This document shows positions 24,501 through 32,752 of a stretch of 64,000 bases of DNA, in pieces. The DNA lies in NCBI RefSeq assembly GCF_030407435.1, contig NZ_JASDDK010000001.1, forward strand, positions 310,001-374,000. The letters run 5' to 3'. The notes under the pieces are model-generated. The model worked only from the letters and a program-made list of their open reading frames with translations, searched no databases and was not told the DNA's origin. Both the position numbers and the translations under genes were made by a program. Source of the DNA: Winogradskyella bathintestinalis. Its GTDB lineage: Bacteria; Bacteroidota; Bacteroidia; Flavobacteriales; Flavobacteriaceae. Within the stretch, counting starts at the first letter, position 1; each line of letters starts with the position of its first letter.

Positions 24501-25941
24501 TATTGTTAGTGGCAACTAATTTAACATCGTGCTTTTTAGAAAACTGAATCAATACGGGATTCACACGATTTTCATCTTCTTGATTGTGACGCATTAACTC
24601 TAAATACAAATCATCACCAAATGTATCCTTCCACCACAACAGAGCTTCTTCTGCTTGATTTTCTCCTACATTCAACACTTTGCTTGGCACTTCTCCATAA
24701 AGATTTCCTGTAAGACAGATTAAATCTTCTTTATACTGTTCAATAAGTTTTTTATCAATTCTTGGAACATAATAAAAGCCATCTGTAAAGGCCGCAGACG
24801 ATAATTTTGCCAAATTGTGATAGCCGTTTTTGTTTTTGGCCATTAACACAATTTGGTAACCGTTGTCTTTTCTGGTTTTGTCCGCGTGATTTTCACACAC
24901 AAAAAATTCGCAACCAATAATTGGCTTTATGATTTTACCCTTCTTCTCCAAGCCAGCTTCTTCCGCTTGCTTATGTTGTGCCTTTACACCCTTGTTATGA
25001 TTGGATACTGCACTTACAAAATGAAACGCCCCCATCATATTACCATGATCGGTCATTGCAACAGCAGGCATGTTTTCTCTTGCTGCTGCAGAGACCAAAT
25101 CCTTTACACTTATGGTCGATTGAAGAATAGAATATTGAGAATGATTATGCAAATGCGCAAAATCGACATCCTTTATTTGTGAAGCCGCTTCTTTATCAAC
25201 AACAACTGGTGTGACTTTGGCTTGTTCTTTTTGTAAGCGTGCATTGATTTTAGCACTCTCCTTTTTTAAGTTGATGTGTTTTAAACCAATCAGTTGAATT
25301 TCAGCAGGATTTTCTTGTGTGAAATTTTCAAAATAATCTGGCTGAACATCGAGTTGTTCTTTGGTGTATTGCTTACGTCTTATTAATTCTAAAAAACAAC
25401 GTGTGGTTGCTTCGACATCGGCGGTAGCATTGTGTGCTTCGGCAAATGGTTGGTTAAATAAATACTCGTGCAATTCTGTTAAAGTTGGCAATTTAAACTT
25501 TCCATAACGTCCGCCAGGCAACTTACATAATTCTGCAGTATGCTCTGTACAAGTATCTAAAACAGGTAATTTTTGTAGTGGATTTGTAACGTCTTCGCGC
25601 ACAAATTCGGCTCCCATAATATTTAGATCGAACTTTACATTTTGTCCGACAACGAATTTAGTTTTTGATAAGGCAATGTTGAATTTTTCTAAAACTTCCG
25701 AAAGGGGTATACCTTGTTCTTGGGCCAATTCGGTAGAAATACCATGGATTTTCTCCGCATCATAAGGAATATTAAAACCCTCTGGTTGCACCAAATAATC
25801 TTGATGATCAATACAATTTCCCATGTCATCATGTAATTGCCATGCAATTTGAATACATCTCGGCCAATTATCGGTATCGGTAATAGGTGCATCCCAACGT
25901 TTTGGTAATCCTGTAGTTTCGGTGTCGAATATTAAATACAT
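21556..25941 (-). CDS. dnaE: DNA polymerase III alpha subunit with N-terminal exonuclease domain
   Basis: 1461 residues, about 300 longer than E. coli DnaE because of an N-terminal DEDDh exonuclease domain (about 1-200). This starts IFDTETTGLP and contains EAHNATADVEAT near 175, with the catalytic His and Asp. A PHP domain follows (HLHNHSQYSILQ at about 265). The polymerase core has the metal-binding aspartates in PDIDIDFDDEGR at about 686, with the tau/OB region at the C-terminus. It is the main replicative polymerase, here with a built-in proofreading-type domain, as known in Flavobacteriia. Confidence 0.96.
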   Translation of the reverse strand: MYLIFDTETTGLPKRWDAPITDTDNWPRCIQIAWQLHDDMGNCIDHQDYLVQPEGFNIPYDAEKIHGISTELAQEQGIPLSEVLEKFNIALSKTKFVVGQNVKFDLNIMGAEFVREDVTNPLQKLPVLDTCTEHTAELCKLPGGRYGKFKLPTLTELHEYLFNQPFAEAHNATADVEATTRCFLELIRRKQYTKEQLDVQPDYFENFTQENPAEIQLIGLKHINLKKESAKINARLQKEQAKVTPVVVDKEAASQIKDVDFAHLHNHSQYSILQSTISVKDLVSAAARENMPAVAMTDHGNMMGAFHFVSAVSNHNKGVKAQHKQAEEAGLEKKGKIIKPIIGCEFFVCENHADKTRKDNGYQIVLMAKNKNGYHNLAKLSSAAFTDGFYYVPRIDKKLIEQYKEDLICLTGNLYGEVPSKVLNVGENQAEEALLWWKDTFGDDLYLELMRHNQEDENRVNPVLIQFSKKHDVKLVATNNTYYVDQENANAHDILLCVKDGEKQATPIGRGRGYRYGLPNQEYYFKSSEEMKALFRDVPEAIVNIQEVIDKIEPYELARDVLLPAFDIPDEFKFEEDEADGGKRGENAFLKHLTYKGAEIRYGEITPEIKERLDFELSVIENTGYPGYFLIVEDFIREARNMDVSVGPGRGSAAGSVVAYCLWITNIDPIKYDLLFERFLNPDRVSMPDIDIDFDDEGRGRVMDYVIEKYGANQVAQIITYGTMAAKSSIRDTARVLDLPLNEADHIAKLIPLMSKLGKIFGLDEKELAKKFRAEDLEKINELLNISDGDDLQAETINQARILEGSVRNTGIHACGVIITPGDITNYVPVSLAKDSDLYVTQFDNSVVESAGLLKMDFLGLKTLTLIKDTVKIVKAKHNVDLDPDSFPLDDEKTYELFQRGETVGVFQYESPGMQKHMKNLKPTVFDDLIAMNALYRPGPMEYIPSFIARKHGDEEIVYDLPEMEEYLKETYGITVYQEQVMLLSQKLADFTKGEADVLRKAMGKKQIAVLDKMKPKFIEQASAKGLDAKKLEKIWKDWEAFASYAFNKSHSTCYAWIAYQTAYLKAHYPAEYMAAVLSNNMNDIKSVTFFMEECKRMRLPVLGPSVNESFYKFSVNKDNAVRFGMGAIKGVGHGAVQTIVDNRKEDGNYKSIFDLAKRIDLRAANKKAFEGLANAGGFDCWPDTHRAQYFAHDGDGITFLEKAVKYGAKHQENENSAQVSLFGEASDVQIAEPIVPPCEDWGTMEKLSREREVVGIYISGHPLDDFSIEMKTFCNGVVAHFNNLETIVNKEVTFGGVVTDVQHRVSKQGKGWAIFTIEDYTDSFEFRIFGEDYLKFRHFFVINSFVYVRAFVREGWVNRDTGKKGDPRIQFNSFQLLHDVMDTYAKKLSIQLNIRDLQQDTISILHDLITFHEGNQTLNFIVYDNAEKIKVQMPSRKNKIKISQELLNSLKENDVVYKLN

Positions 25942-25957
25942 AAATAAGGGCCTTAGC

Positions 25958-26030
25958 TGTCATTTTGAGCTCAGTCGAGAAATCCTTCTTATCTTAACAA
26001 AATAAGACATTTCGACGGTGCTGAATGTGA
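25958..26030. repeat. Degenerate REP-like intergenic repeat
   Basis: The left part reads GTCATTTTGAGCTCAGTCGA and the right part is a loose inverse of it (ATTTCGACGGTGCTGAATG), around a small hairpin (TCTTAT/ATAAGA). It resembles intergenic repeats common in flavobacterial genomes beginning GTCATTTCGA. No second copy was found in this window. Confidence 0.4.
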
Positions 26031-26114
26031 GAGTTTATTATAAAAAAATTAGCGTATAAAATTACGGAGAATTTGCACTTCTTTAAAATGAATTGGCAAT
26101 GAGTTTTGAACATA

Positions 26115-26146
26115 AAAAAGCCAGCCTAAGAAGACTGACTTTTTTA
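26115..26146. terminator. Terminator hairpin after the DUF2383 gene
   Basis: An imperfect hairpin (AAAAAG, CAG, CT paired with AG, CTG, CTTTTT) lies 20 bases beyond the stop at 26167 on the minus strand, with T/A-rich ends on both sides. Confidence 0.5.
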
Positions 26147-26166
26147 ATTTAATATAACTACGATAA

Positions 26167-26616
26167 TTAGGATACTAATTCTTCGTGTACTTTTTCGGTA
26201 TTAATTGCGGATTGTATTGCTGTTTTATGTTTTAATAATAACGAATCAATACTTGGTGGCATATTACGTTCTTTGAGTAATTCGTTATATTCTTCTAAAC
26301 TTGCCTCTTCGCCGTTAATAGCTTCCTCTAAAACCATCTCTTCATTATTAGAAGAAAATGTAGCTTTCAAACTGGTCCAGTTTCTGTGCATTGTACCTTT
26401 AAAACTTCCTGAATCTTCAGGAATCTCACCATATTGTAGAATTTCAGTTCTCAATTCCTTGGCGAATTCACTTCGTTCTGAAGCTCTTCTTTTAAAATAC
26501 ATTTTTAACTTATCACTGTCTACATTTTCAATAGCATTGAGATAGCCTTTTTCAGCATCGTAATTTTTGATTAATAGCTCGTTTAATTTATTTGATATTT
26601 CTTCTGAATACTTCAT
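26167..26616 (-). CDS. DUF2383 (PA2169-type) four-helix-bundle protein
   Basis: 149 residues, no signal peptide, almost fully helical. It shows the pattern of the PA2169/DUF2383 family: N-terminal SEEISNKLNELLIKNYDAEKGY, middle FKRRASERSEFAKEL, then MHRNWTSLKA and the EEASLEEYNELL helix. These ferritin-like bundle proteins have no proven role; stress or metal-related functions have been suggested. It stands alone between the calcium-repeat lipoprotein gene and dnaE. Confidence 0.85.
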   Translation of the reverse strand: MKYSEEISNKLNELLIKNYDAEKGYLNAIENVDSDKLKMYFKRRASERSEFAKELRTEILQYGEIPEDSGSFKGTMHRNWTSLKATFSSNNEEMVLEEAINGEEASLEEYNELLKERNMPPSIDSLLLKHKTAIQSAINTEKVHEELVS

Positions 26617-26758
26617 TATATCTTTTGCATTTATGTTTTCAATATATTCTTTTAAGTTGTCTATTGTTTTACAACCATTATCAATATATAAGAGAAGTTA
26701 GGGATACTCGAACAAATTAACATCTTTAACAAAGACTTAAATGTATTTAACAAAAAAA

Positions 26759-26783
26759 GGCGCCACTCATTAAGAGTGACGCC
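26759..26783. terminator. Terminator hairpin after the calcium-repeat lipoprotein
   Basis: GGCG-CACTC pairs with GAGTG-CGCC around ATTAA, with A-runs before and Ts after, 26 bases beyond the stop at 26809 on the minus strand. Confidence 0.65.
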
Positions 26784-26808
26784 ATTTTTAAAAATAGTAT
26801 AGGATTTT

Positions 26809-28038
26809 TTAGGCCTGTAAATAATCTGGTATTCCGTCACCATTAGCATCAAGTGCATCATCAGGATTACCATCGCCATTAGGATCGGCATTTTCATTTA
26901 TGGTTAAAATGCCGTCACCGTCATCATCATTATCTAAGTAATCCACATCCATATCTCCGTCCGTATCTACCGGATTACCGTTTTCGTCAACAGCTTCATA
27001 TTGCGTTAATATTCCATCTCCATCATCGTCATTATCTAAATAATTAGGTACACCGTCACCATCTGTATCGTCATTAGTCTTATCACCATCACCATTAAAA
27101 TCTTCAAAAACATTTGGTACGCCATCACTATCATCATCTGCACAGTCTAAAGCCTCAATTTTAGATTGAAAACTTCCATCTTCATCTCCACAGATTTCAA
27201 TTTGCTCTTGAAGATAAAATAAGTATTGCGCACATTTTTCATTATAATTGCCGATCGTCGCCATGATATGTTGCGATTCAGCTTCAAGCGTATTGGCCGT
27301 CACCACATCACATGGCAAGTCGCAATTATTTAATTCGCTTAGCATCGTTTCAATAACTTCATCTACATCTCCGCAATAATTTCGTTGTACATTTAAGGCA
27401 GATACATAATTACTACATGCGGCTACATAATCAGCTCTATTTATAAACGTTAAGCCTTCAGAAGTTGCGGCTTGAAAATTCATTAGTGCGTCATCTGCAA
27501 GTATTTCTACATCCTCACAAACAATAGGGTCTGAAGGTAATGTACCATTCAGCAACGGAACTTTATAAAAAATCCCTCCATATATTGGATTCTCTAAATT
27601 ACCTTCTTTAGTTGCACCAGTAAAATTAACAACATCCCCCTCTGCGCTATAAGCATTAAAGCGAAATGTACCCGTAAATGTATTATTTAATATTTCAGTA
27701 AGTCTAATTTCACCAAAATCCGGATAAAGCGATCCATTAAAATTATTGGTAGAATACACCGTTCCATCCGCAGCTATAAACTTGGCTTCCATTGATTCCA
27801 CATTTCCTAAGGCATAATCACCGACCACTGTAGTAGGTAAAATCAACTCTAAGGTTTGGGCGTTATTAATACCTGTAATCGTTAATAAGCCAGATTCATC
27901 TATATTGGCATAGAACGCTTTGGCTCTCCAAGGTTGGTTATTAAGCGTGCCCTGTATCGCTGGAGAATTAAATTGAACTTCGTCACCACAACTGAATACT
28001 GTTAGTAAAACAAGAGATAAGAGGATTAATTTTTTCAT
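26809..28038 (-). CDS. Lipoprotein with C-terminal calcium-binding (thrombospondin type 3-like) repeats
   Basis: 409 residues. A lipoprotein signal (MKKLILLSLVLLTVFSC, Cys17) is followed by a DUF6252-like beta domain (about 25-140), a Cys-containing helical middle (about 160-300) and an Asp-rich C-terminal third. The last part repeats DxDxDGxPN and DNDDDGDGIL units, which bind calcium in thrombospondin type 3-like repeats. It ends with GIPDYLQA. It is probably an outer-membrane surface protein; the precise role is unknown. Confidence 0.8.
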   Translation of the reverse strand: MKKLILLSLVLLTVFSCGDEVQFNSPAIQGTLNNQPWRAKAFYANIDESGLLTITGINNAQTLELILPTTVVGDYALGNVESMEAKFIAADGTVYSTNNFNGSLYPDFGEIRLTEILNNTFTGTFRFNAYSAEGDVVNFTGATKEGNLENPIYGGIFYKVPLLNGTLPSDPIVCEDVEILADDALMNFQAATSEGLTFINRADYVAACSNYVSALNVQRNYCGDVDEVIETMLSELNNCDLPCDVVTANTLEAESQHIMATIGNYNEKCAQYLFYLQEQIEICGDEDGSFQSKIEALDCADDDSDGVPNVFEDFNGDGDKTNDDTDGDGVPNYLDNDDDGDGILTQYEAVDENGNPVDTDGDMDVDYLDNDDDGDGILTINENADPNGDGNPDDALDANGDGIPDYLQA

Positions 28039-28304
28039 TTGTAAGAGAGTCTTTTATCTTTGCTTCAAATATAGCGAAACAAGAATATCAAAAGTATCAT
28101 TTTTTTTATTATTGTCTCTCTTGAATGTTTTTCTTTTCGTTTATACGCAATAAAATCCTACAAGCATTAAAGTCCACCTTTTATATTTTATAAGTCGATT
28201 TGTTAACTGTCTCCTTATTTATGCGGAACAATTAAGACTACCAAAGGAAGATAAAAAGACTTAAAACTAAATGTTTTAAAGCGTTCAAAATTAAAAAATT
28301 ATAG

Positions 28305-28312
28305 TATCTTTG
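28305..28312 (+). promoter_or_regulatory. -7 promoter box of rpsP
   Basis: TATCTTTG is an exact match to TAnnTTTG, followed by GCGCCC, about 45 bases before the rpsP ATG. The surrounding 320-base gap (28039-28358) shows no other feature. Confidence 0.65.
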
Positions 28313-28358
28313 CGCCCTCATTAATAACAGAGGTCGAGAACCTCACTAATTAATTATT

Positions 28359-28862
28359 ATGCCTGTAAAAATTAGATTACAAAGACACGGTAAGAAAGGA
28401 AAACCTTATTACTGGATCGTAGCAGCGGATTCACGCGCTAAAAGAGATGGTAAATACCTAGAAAAATTAGGTGCTTACAACCCAAACACCAATCCTGCAA
28501 CTATTGAATTAGATGTTAACGGAGCTGTAACTTGGTTACAAAATGGTGCACAACCAACTGACACTGCAAAAGCTATTTTATCTTATAAAGGAGCGATGCT
28601 AAAAAATCATTTAGCTGGTGGAGTTAGAAAAGGTGCTTTAACAGAAGAGCAAGCTGAAGAAAAATTCAACGCTTGGTTAGAAGAAAAAGCAGCTAAAGTT
28701 GAAGCAAAAACTGAAGGTCTCTCTAAAGCAGATGCAGACGCTAAAGCAAAAGCATTAGACGCTGAAAAAGCGGTAAATGAAGCACGAATTGCTGCTGCAG
28801 CACCAGCTGAAGAAGCAACAGAAGACGGTGAAGCTACAACAGCAGCTAACGAAGAAGAATAA
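28359..28862 (+). CDS. rpsP: Ribosomal protein S16
   Basis: 167 residues. The first 80 or so are canonical S16 (MPVKIRLQRHGKKGKPYYWI, RDGKYLEKLGAYNP). The remaining half is an Ala/Glu/Lys-rich tail ending in EDGEATTAANEEE, which is common in Bacteroidetes S16 but absent from the E. coli protein (82 residues). It is a component of the small subunit body. Gene order rpsP-rimM is the usual one. Confidence 0.97.
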   Translation: MPVKIRLQRHGKKGKPYYWIVAADSRAKRDGKYLEKLGAYNPNTNPATIELDVNGAVTWLQNGAQPTDTAKAILSYKGAMLKNHLAGGVRKGALTEEQAEEKFNAWLEEKAAKVEAKTEGLSKADADAKAKALDAEKAVNEARIAAAAPAEEATEDGEATTAANEEE

Positions 28863-28884
28863 AGAAATTATTTTTTATACTTTT

Positions 28885-28916
28885 AAACCCTGACATTTAT
28901 TTCGTCAGGGTTTTTT
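28885..28916 (+). terminator. Terminator after rpsP
   Basis: AAACCCTGAC and GTCAGGGTTTTTT form a strong ten-pair stem around a nine-base loop, with a T-run on the plus strand, 22 bases after the rpsP stop. It separates rpsP from rimM at least partly. Confidence 0.85.
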
Positions 28917-29030
28917 ATTGCACAAAATCTATTAACTGTTTTATCTTTCCGAGAAAGCGGGAATGAACTAAACATTTAGAATTAATTATAAAATTCCTGA
29001 TTTACAGGAACAGCAAATTCAAGTTTTATT

Positions 29031-29558
29031 ATGAAAAAAGACGACTGTTTTTACCTAGGGAAAATTGTAAAAAAATACAGCTTTAAAGGAGAACTCCTAG
29101 CTAAGTTAGATACTGACGAACCTGATTTGTACGATAATCTCGATGCCATTTTTATTGATCTAAGAGGAAATCTGGTCCCTTTCTTTATTGAATCCTCACA
29201 ATTACATAAATCGAACTTATTACGTTTAAAATTTGAAGACGTTAATTCTGAAGCGGATGCCGACGCTTTAATTAAAACTGAATTGTATCTTCCACTCGAT
29301 TTACTACCTAAACTCGAGGGTGAAAAATTTTATTTTCACGAAGTGATTGGTTTTAAGATTAAAGATAAAAATTTTGGAGACGTCGGAATCATTAAAGCTA
29401 TCAACGATTCAACTGCACAGGCTTTATTCGAAATCGACAGAAATGGAATTGAAATTTTAATTCCTATGAATGATGAATTTATTACTAAAGTGGATAGAGA
29501 AAATAAAGTTATTGAGGTTAATACACCCGAGGGTTTAATTGAATTATACATTGAATAA
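29031..29558 (+). CDS. rimM: 16S rRNA processing protein RimM
   Basis: 175 residues with the typical N-terminal start (FYLGKIVKKYSFKGELLAKL) and PRC-barrel C-terminal half (GFKIKDKNFGDVGIIKAIND and ILIPMNDEFI). It binds S19 in the 30S head and aids 16S rRNA maturation. It lies directly after rpsP as in most bacteria and is followed by trmN 58 bases later. Confidence 0.95.
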   Translation: MKKDDCFYLGKIVKKYSFKGELLAKLDTDEPDLYDNLDAIFIDLRGNLVPFFIESSQLHKSNLLRLKFEDVNSEADADALIKTELYLPLDLLPKLEGEKFYFHEVIGFKIKDKNFGDVGIIKAINDSTAQALFEIDRNGIEILIPMNDEFITKVDRENKVIEVNTPEGLIELYIE

Positions 29559-29616
29559 ACTTCCAAACATTACCTCCTAATTTTCACAAAATGGATGTTA
29601 CTTTTATATTAAGTGA

Positions 29617-30330
29617 ATGACTAAACCGTTTAAATTCAAACAATTTACAGTTAATCAAGATCGCTGTGCCATGAAAATAGGAACGGATGGAGTTTTGCTT
29701 GGCGCTTGGGCCTCAGTAGATGAAAATCCATTTTCTGTTTTAGATATTGGCGCGGGAACCGGAGTTTTATCTTTAATGATAGCACAAAGAAGCGCTGCTG
29801 AAAATATTGAAGCTATTGAAATTGATGCAGATGCATACGAACAATGTGCAGATAATTTCGAAAATTCTGCTTGGGCAGATCGCCTATTTTGTTATCATGC
29901 CTCGTTATTAGAATTTACGGAAGAAATTAATGATAAATACGATCTCATTATTTGTAATCCTCCGTTTTATGCTGAAGATTATAAAACCACAGATTCTTCT
30001 AGAGATTTAGCACGTTTTAATGATGCCATGCCTTTTAGTCATTTAATTTATGCTGTTAAAAATTTGCTATCAGAAGACGGTATTTTTTCAGTTATAATAC
30101 CATATAAAGAAGAAGCTAATTTTGTGAAATTGGCTATAAAAGCTGACTTATTTCCCAATCGTATCTGTCATCTTAAAGGAAACCCTGAAGCAGAATTTAA
30201 GCGAAATTTATTAGAATTTTCATTTAAAAAAACTGAGACAACAACCTCCACATTGGTTATAGAAACGAGTCGACATCAATACACAGAAGACTATATTACC
30301 TTAACGAAAGATTTTTATTTAAAAATGTAA
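29617..30330 (+). CDS. trmN6: tRNA1(Val) (adenine-37-N6)-methyltransferase
   Basis: 237 residues with a class I SAM-binding fold: start FKFKQFTVNQDRCAMKIGTD, motif I LDIGAGTGVLSLMIAQ and the amino-methyltransferase motif NPPFY at about 109-113. This combination marks the YfiC/TrmN6 group, which methylates A37 of valine tRNA. It is on the plus strand after rimM. A stray copy resembling its last 36 residues lies 1.4 kb downstream at 31776-31892. Confidence 0.9.
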   Translation: MTKPFKFKQFTVNQDRCAMKIGTDGVLLGAWASVDENPFSVLDIGAGTGVLSLMIAQRSAAENIEAIEIDADAYEQCADNFENSAWADRLFCYHASLLEFTEEINDKYDLIICNPPFYAEDYKTTDSSRDLARFNDAMPFSHLIYAVKNLLSEDGIFSVIIPYKEEANFVKLAIKADLFPNRICHLKGNPEAEFKRNLLEFSFKKTETTTSTLVIETSRHQYTEDYITLTKDFYLKM

Positions 30331-30480
30331 ACTACATTACATAAGATTAAGTTTTTACTATCACATTCCGTTTACGATCTATTATGCCATGACTTGGTTT
30401 CGGTAGATCCTAAGGAAAAGCTTTTAATTGGCTAAATTTTGATGTACTTTTAAAGAGATAAACCTCTAAAACTATTTCTT

Positions 30481-31512
30481 TTGTCCACCGAAAAAATTGA
30501 AATTTCAGCACTTAATTTAATTAAGATTCTTTTGCTTTCAGGCGGTATTTTAGTCTTACTTTATTATGGAAAAGATATTATAATGCCTTTATTGGTTGCA
30601 GCCATAATCTCCATATTATTAGACACTCCTGTACAAAAATTTAAAAGTCTTGGTTTACCAAATTGGCTCTCCATTACTCTTGCTGTGTTATTAATGCTCG
30701 TAGTGTTTTCGTTACTTTTTTGGCTTATAAGCTCTCAAATTAATAACATGGCGCAAGATTGGCCAACTATTAAAGATAAAGCTACCGATAAACTGAATTC
30801 ATTCTCACAATGGGCTAATGACCGACTCAATTGGGATTATAAAGACTATATAGAAAACAATAAGAAATTGGTAGAAAAAGCAGAAAGTTTGGCCAGTATT
30901 TTTCTAGCATCTTTAATGAGTCTCTTATCTCAATCGCTCATCATTTTTGTATATATCATTCTTTTTTTAATGCAGAAACTTCAATTTGTGAATTTTTTTA
31001 AAAAACTATTTTCAAATCAAACAGCGATAAATTCACTATTAAAAAATTCAGCCAAAATAACAAGAAACTATTTTGTGGGAAAAGGAAAGATAATGCTCTT
31101 TCTATTTGTCATTTATTATGTAGGTTTCCTGATTGGCTCCGTACCTTACGCTTTATTCTTAGCTTTATTTGCCGCTTTATTTTCCATAATTCCATACGTA
31201 GGAAATGTTATTGGAGGTGGCGTGGCTGTAATTCTATCATACCTCTACGCCGGTTCCACACCAGCATTAATTGTGATTGGAGTGGTTTCTGCAACACAAA
31301 TTATTGAAAATTACGTATTAACCCCTTGGATAATAGGAGACGAAATAAATTTAAATCCCTTTATGACTATTTTCGGAATAATATTGTTCTCATCATTATG
31401 GGGCGTTGTGGGTGCGATCATTTCCTTACCATTAATCGGAGTTTTAAAAGTTATATTTGATCATACCAAAGGCATGGCTCCTTATGCCTATTTGTTTGAA
31501 AAAACAGATTAG
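30481..31512 (+). CDS. AI-2E-family (PerM-like) membrane transporter
   Basis: 343 residues starting at a TTG, since no ATG lies near and the first helix begins at residue 11. It has about seven to eight membrane segments in the family layout: two N-terminal helices, a soluble loop (about 85-130) and a C-terminal block with IPYVGNVIGGGVAV and LNPFMTIFGI. The family is named after TqsA, but most members are of unknown substrate. It follows trmN6 by 150 bases on the same strand. Confidence 0.85.
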   Translation: MSTEKIEISALNLIKILLLSGGILVLLYYGKDIIMPLLVAAIISILLDTPVQKFKSLGLPNWLSITLAVLLMLVVFSLLFWLISSQINNMAQDWPTIKDKATDKLNSFSQWANDRLNWDYKDYIENNKKLVEKAESLASIFLASLMSLLSQSLIIFVYIILFLMQKLQFVNFFKKLFSNQTAINSLLKNSAKITRNYFVGKGKIMLFLFVIYYVGFLIGSVPYALFLALFAALFSIIPYVGNVIGGGVAVILSYLYAGSTPALIVIGVVSATQIIENYVLTPWIIGDEINLNPFMTIFGIILFSSLWGVVGAIISLPLIGVLKVIFDHTKGMAPYAYLFEKTD

Positions 31513-31775
31513 GGAATACTGCTTGTTTAAAATTTAACGGCTTTAGAATTTCTAAACATCATTAAGACTGAGTTTGTAGATATAGACTTTTTTGTTAGAC
31601 TAAGTTTCAATGAAGAAGTTGACCAATAGTTTAAATGCGACTAGAAGATTCAACTTACGAGTTCTAAAACTTCTGTTCTCTTAACAATTGTAAACAAGGT
31701 GTAAGATTTTTGTATTGTATTTGTACTAGAAAATTAAAGAAATGTTTCTAGCTCATAATATTCGTAAAGTAGGGT

Positions 31776-31892
31776 GTTAAAAATTTGATTGAATTCAGCT
31801 TCAATACAACTAAATTAAATAGTTCAGAAGTAGTCATTCAATCTTCTCGACATAACTACACAGGAGATTACACTAACGTAATAAAGAACTTT
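31776..31892 (+). pseudogene. Stray fragment resembling the trmN6 3' end
   Basis: The frame KNLIEFSFNTTKLNSSEVV continuing to SSRHNYTGDYTNVIKNF aligns with the last 36 residues of TrmN6 (LLEFSFKKTETTTSTLVIE...TSRHQYTEDYITLTKDF) with 18 identities by hand count and no gaps. Nothing else of the enzyme is present upstream: the 260 bases after 31512 are not coding in any recognisable way. The identity is too low for a recent duplication and suggests an old duplicated or acquired paralogue that has been deleted down to its tail. Confidence 0.6.
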
Positions 31893-31927
31893 GTAGTTGT
31901 AATACTAAATTTAAATTTTCACGAAAA

Positions 31928-31961
31928 AAAAGTGGTTTGTCTAATTAGAAAAACCACTTTT
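31928..31961. terminator. Bidirectional terminator hairpin
   Basis: AAAAGTGGTTT and AAACCACTTTT pair around a 12-base loop with A/T runs on both flanks, 18 bases beyond the stop of the lipoprotein gene at 31979 on the minus strand. Confidence 0.75.
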
Positions 31962-31978
31962 AATATATAAAATCCAGA

Positions 31979-32458
31979 TTACCTTCTTTCATATATTATA
32001 GTATACTCGTAGCGATATTCTGTACCACCAAATTGATCCTCATCCACTTCATATATTTCTAAATTTCCTCCAGAAAAACCATAACTCACTTCAGTTATAT
32101 CAGTTCCATCATCGTCTGTTGTAGTTATAACTAAATTATCTCCATTAATCGTGTAAGTCCCTTCTCTTGTAATTTCGTATTCCTCAATCTCACCATTATT
32201 CACATATGATTCGCTATAAAAAGAGTTGAAAGTACCGTCAGCGTTAAATGTTACTCTTTCTATTTCGTCATCGCCATACACTTCTTCTCCGCTGTCTACA
32301 AGTTCTCCATTTACAAAATCTCGGTAGACTTCAGTTGTAGCTTCCCATTCACCAATTAAATTTTCAGAAGGATTGGAATTTCCATCATCGTCGCTACTAC
32401 ACGCAGTAAAACTAAAGATTGTAACCAAGGCTAAAGCCAATAAATAAATTTTTTTCAT
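31979..32458 (-). CDS. Lipocalin-like lipoprotein
   Basis: 159 residues. The lipoprotein signal MKKIYLLALALVTIFSFTAC has its Cys at residue 20, followed by an acidic linker (SSDDDGNSNPSE). The mature part opens with LIGEWEATTEVYRDF and alternates beta strands (VTFNADGTFNSF, GTYTINGDNLVITT), the lipocalin-like_4 pattern frequent in flavobacteria. It is likely anchored in the outer membrane; no ligand can be inferred. Confidence 0.8.
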   Translation of the reverse strand: MKKIYLLALALVTIFSFTACSSDDDGNSNPSENLIGEWEATTEVYRDFVNGELVDSGEEVYGDDEIERVTFNADGTFNSFYSESYVNNGEIEEYEITREGTYTINGDNLVITTTDDDGTDITEVSYGFSGGNLEIYEVDEDQFGGTEYRYEYTIIYERR

Positions 32459-32752
32459 AATATTTGGGGTTTAAATTATAAGGTGTAAACATAACAAATA
32501 CTATTTCAATAACACACAATTATTTGTGTTTATAAATTCATTTACAATCCGTTAACCATAAGGATATGTTTTTCGTTAATCTTTTTGTTTACTAAAAAAT
32601 CAGCTTCCTTCTGAAAACTTAAAAGTTTTTGTTTGAAATTGAAGGCAATTAAACCGTAATAGTTAAATTTGAAATCGAGACTTTTAGCAATCTTATAAAA
32701 AAGAATTTTGATTGTTATCTATATCTTTTTTAACACGTAAATACATTTAAAA

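Noticed and set aside
26661..26897. 78-codon minus-strand frame rich in Met and Leu
   Set aside because: It is an out-of-phase reading of the Asp-rich repeat end of the lipoprotein gene and runs through its terminator.
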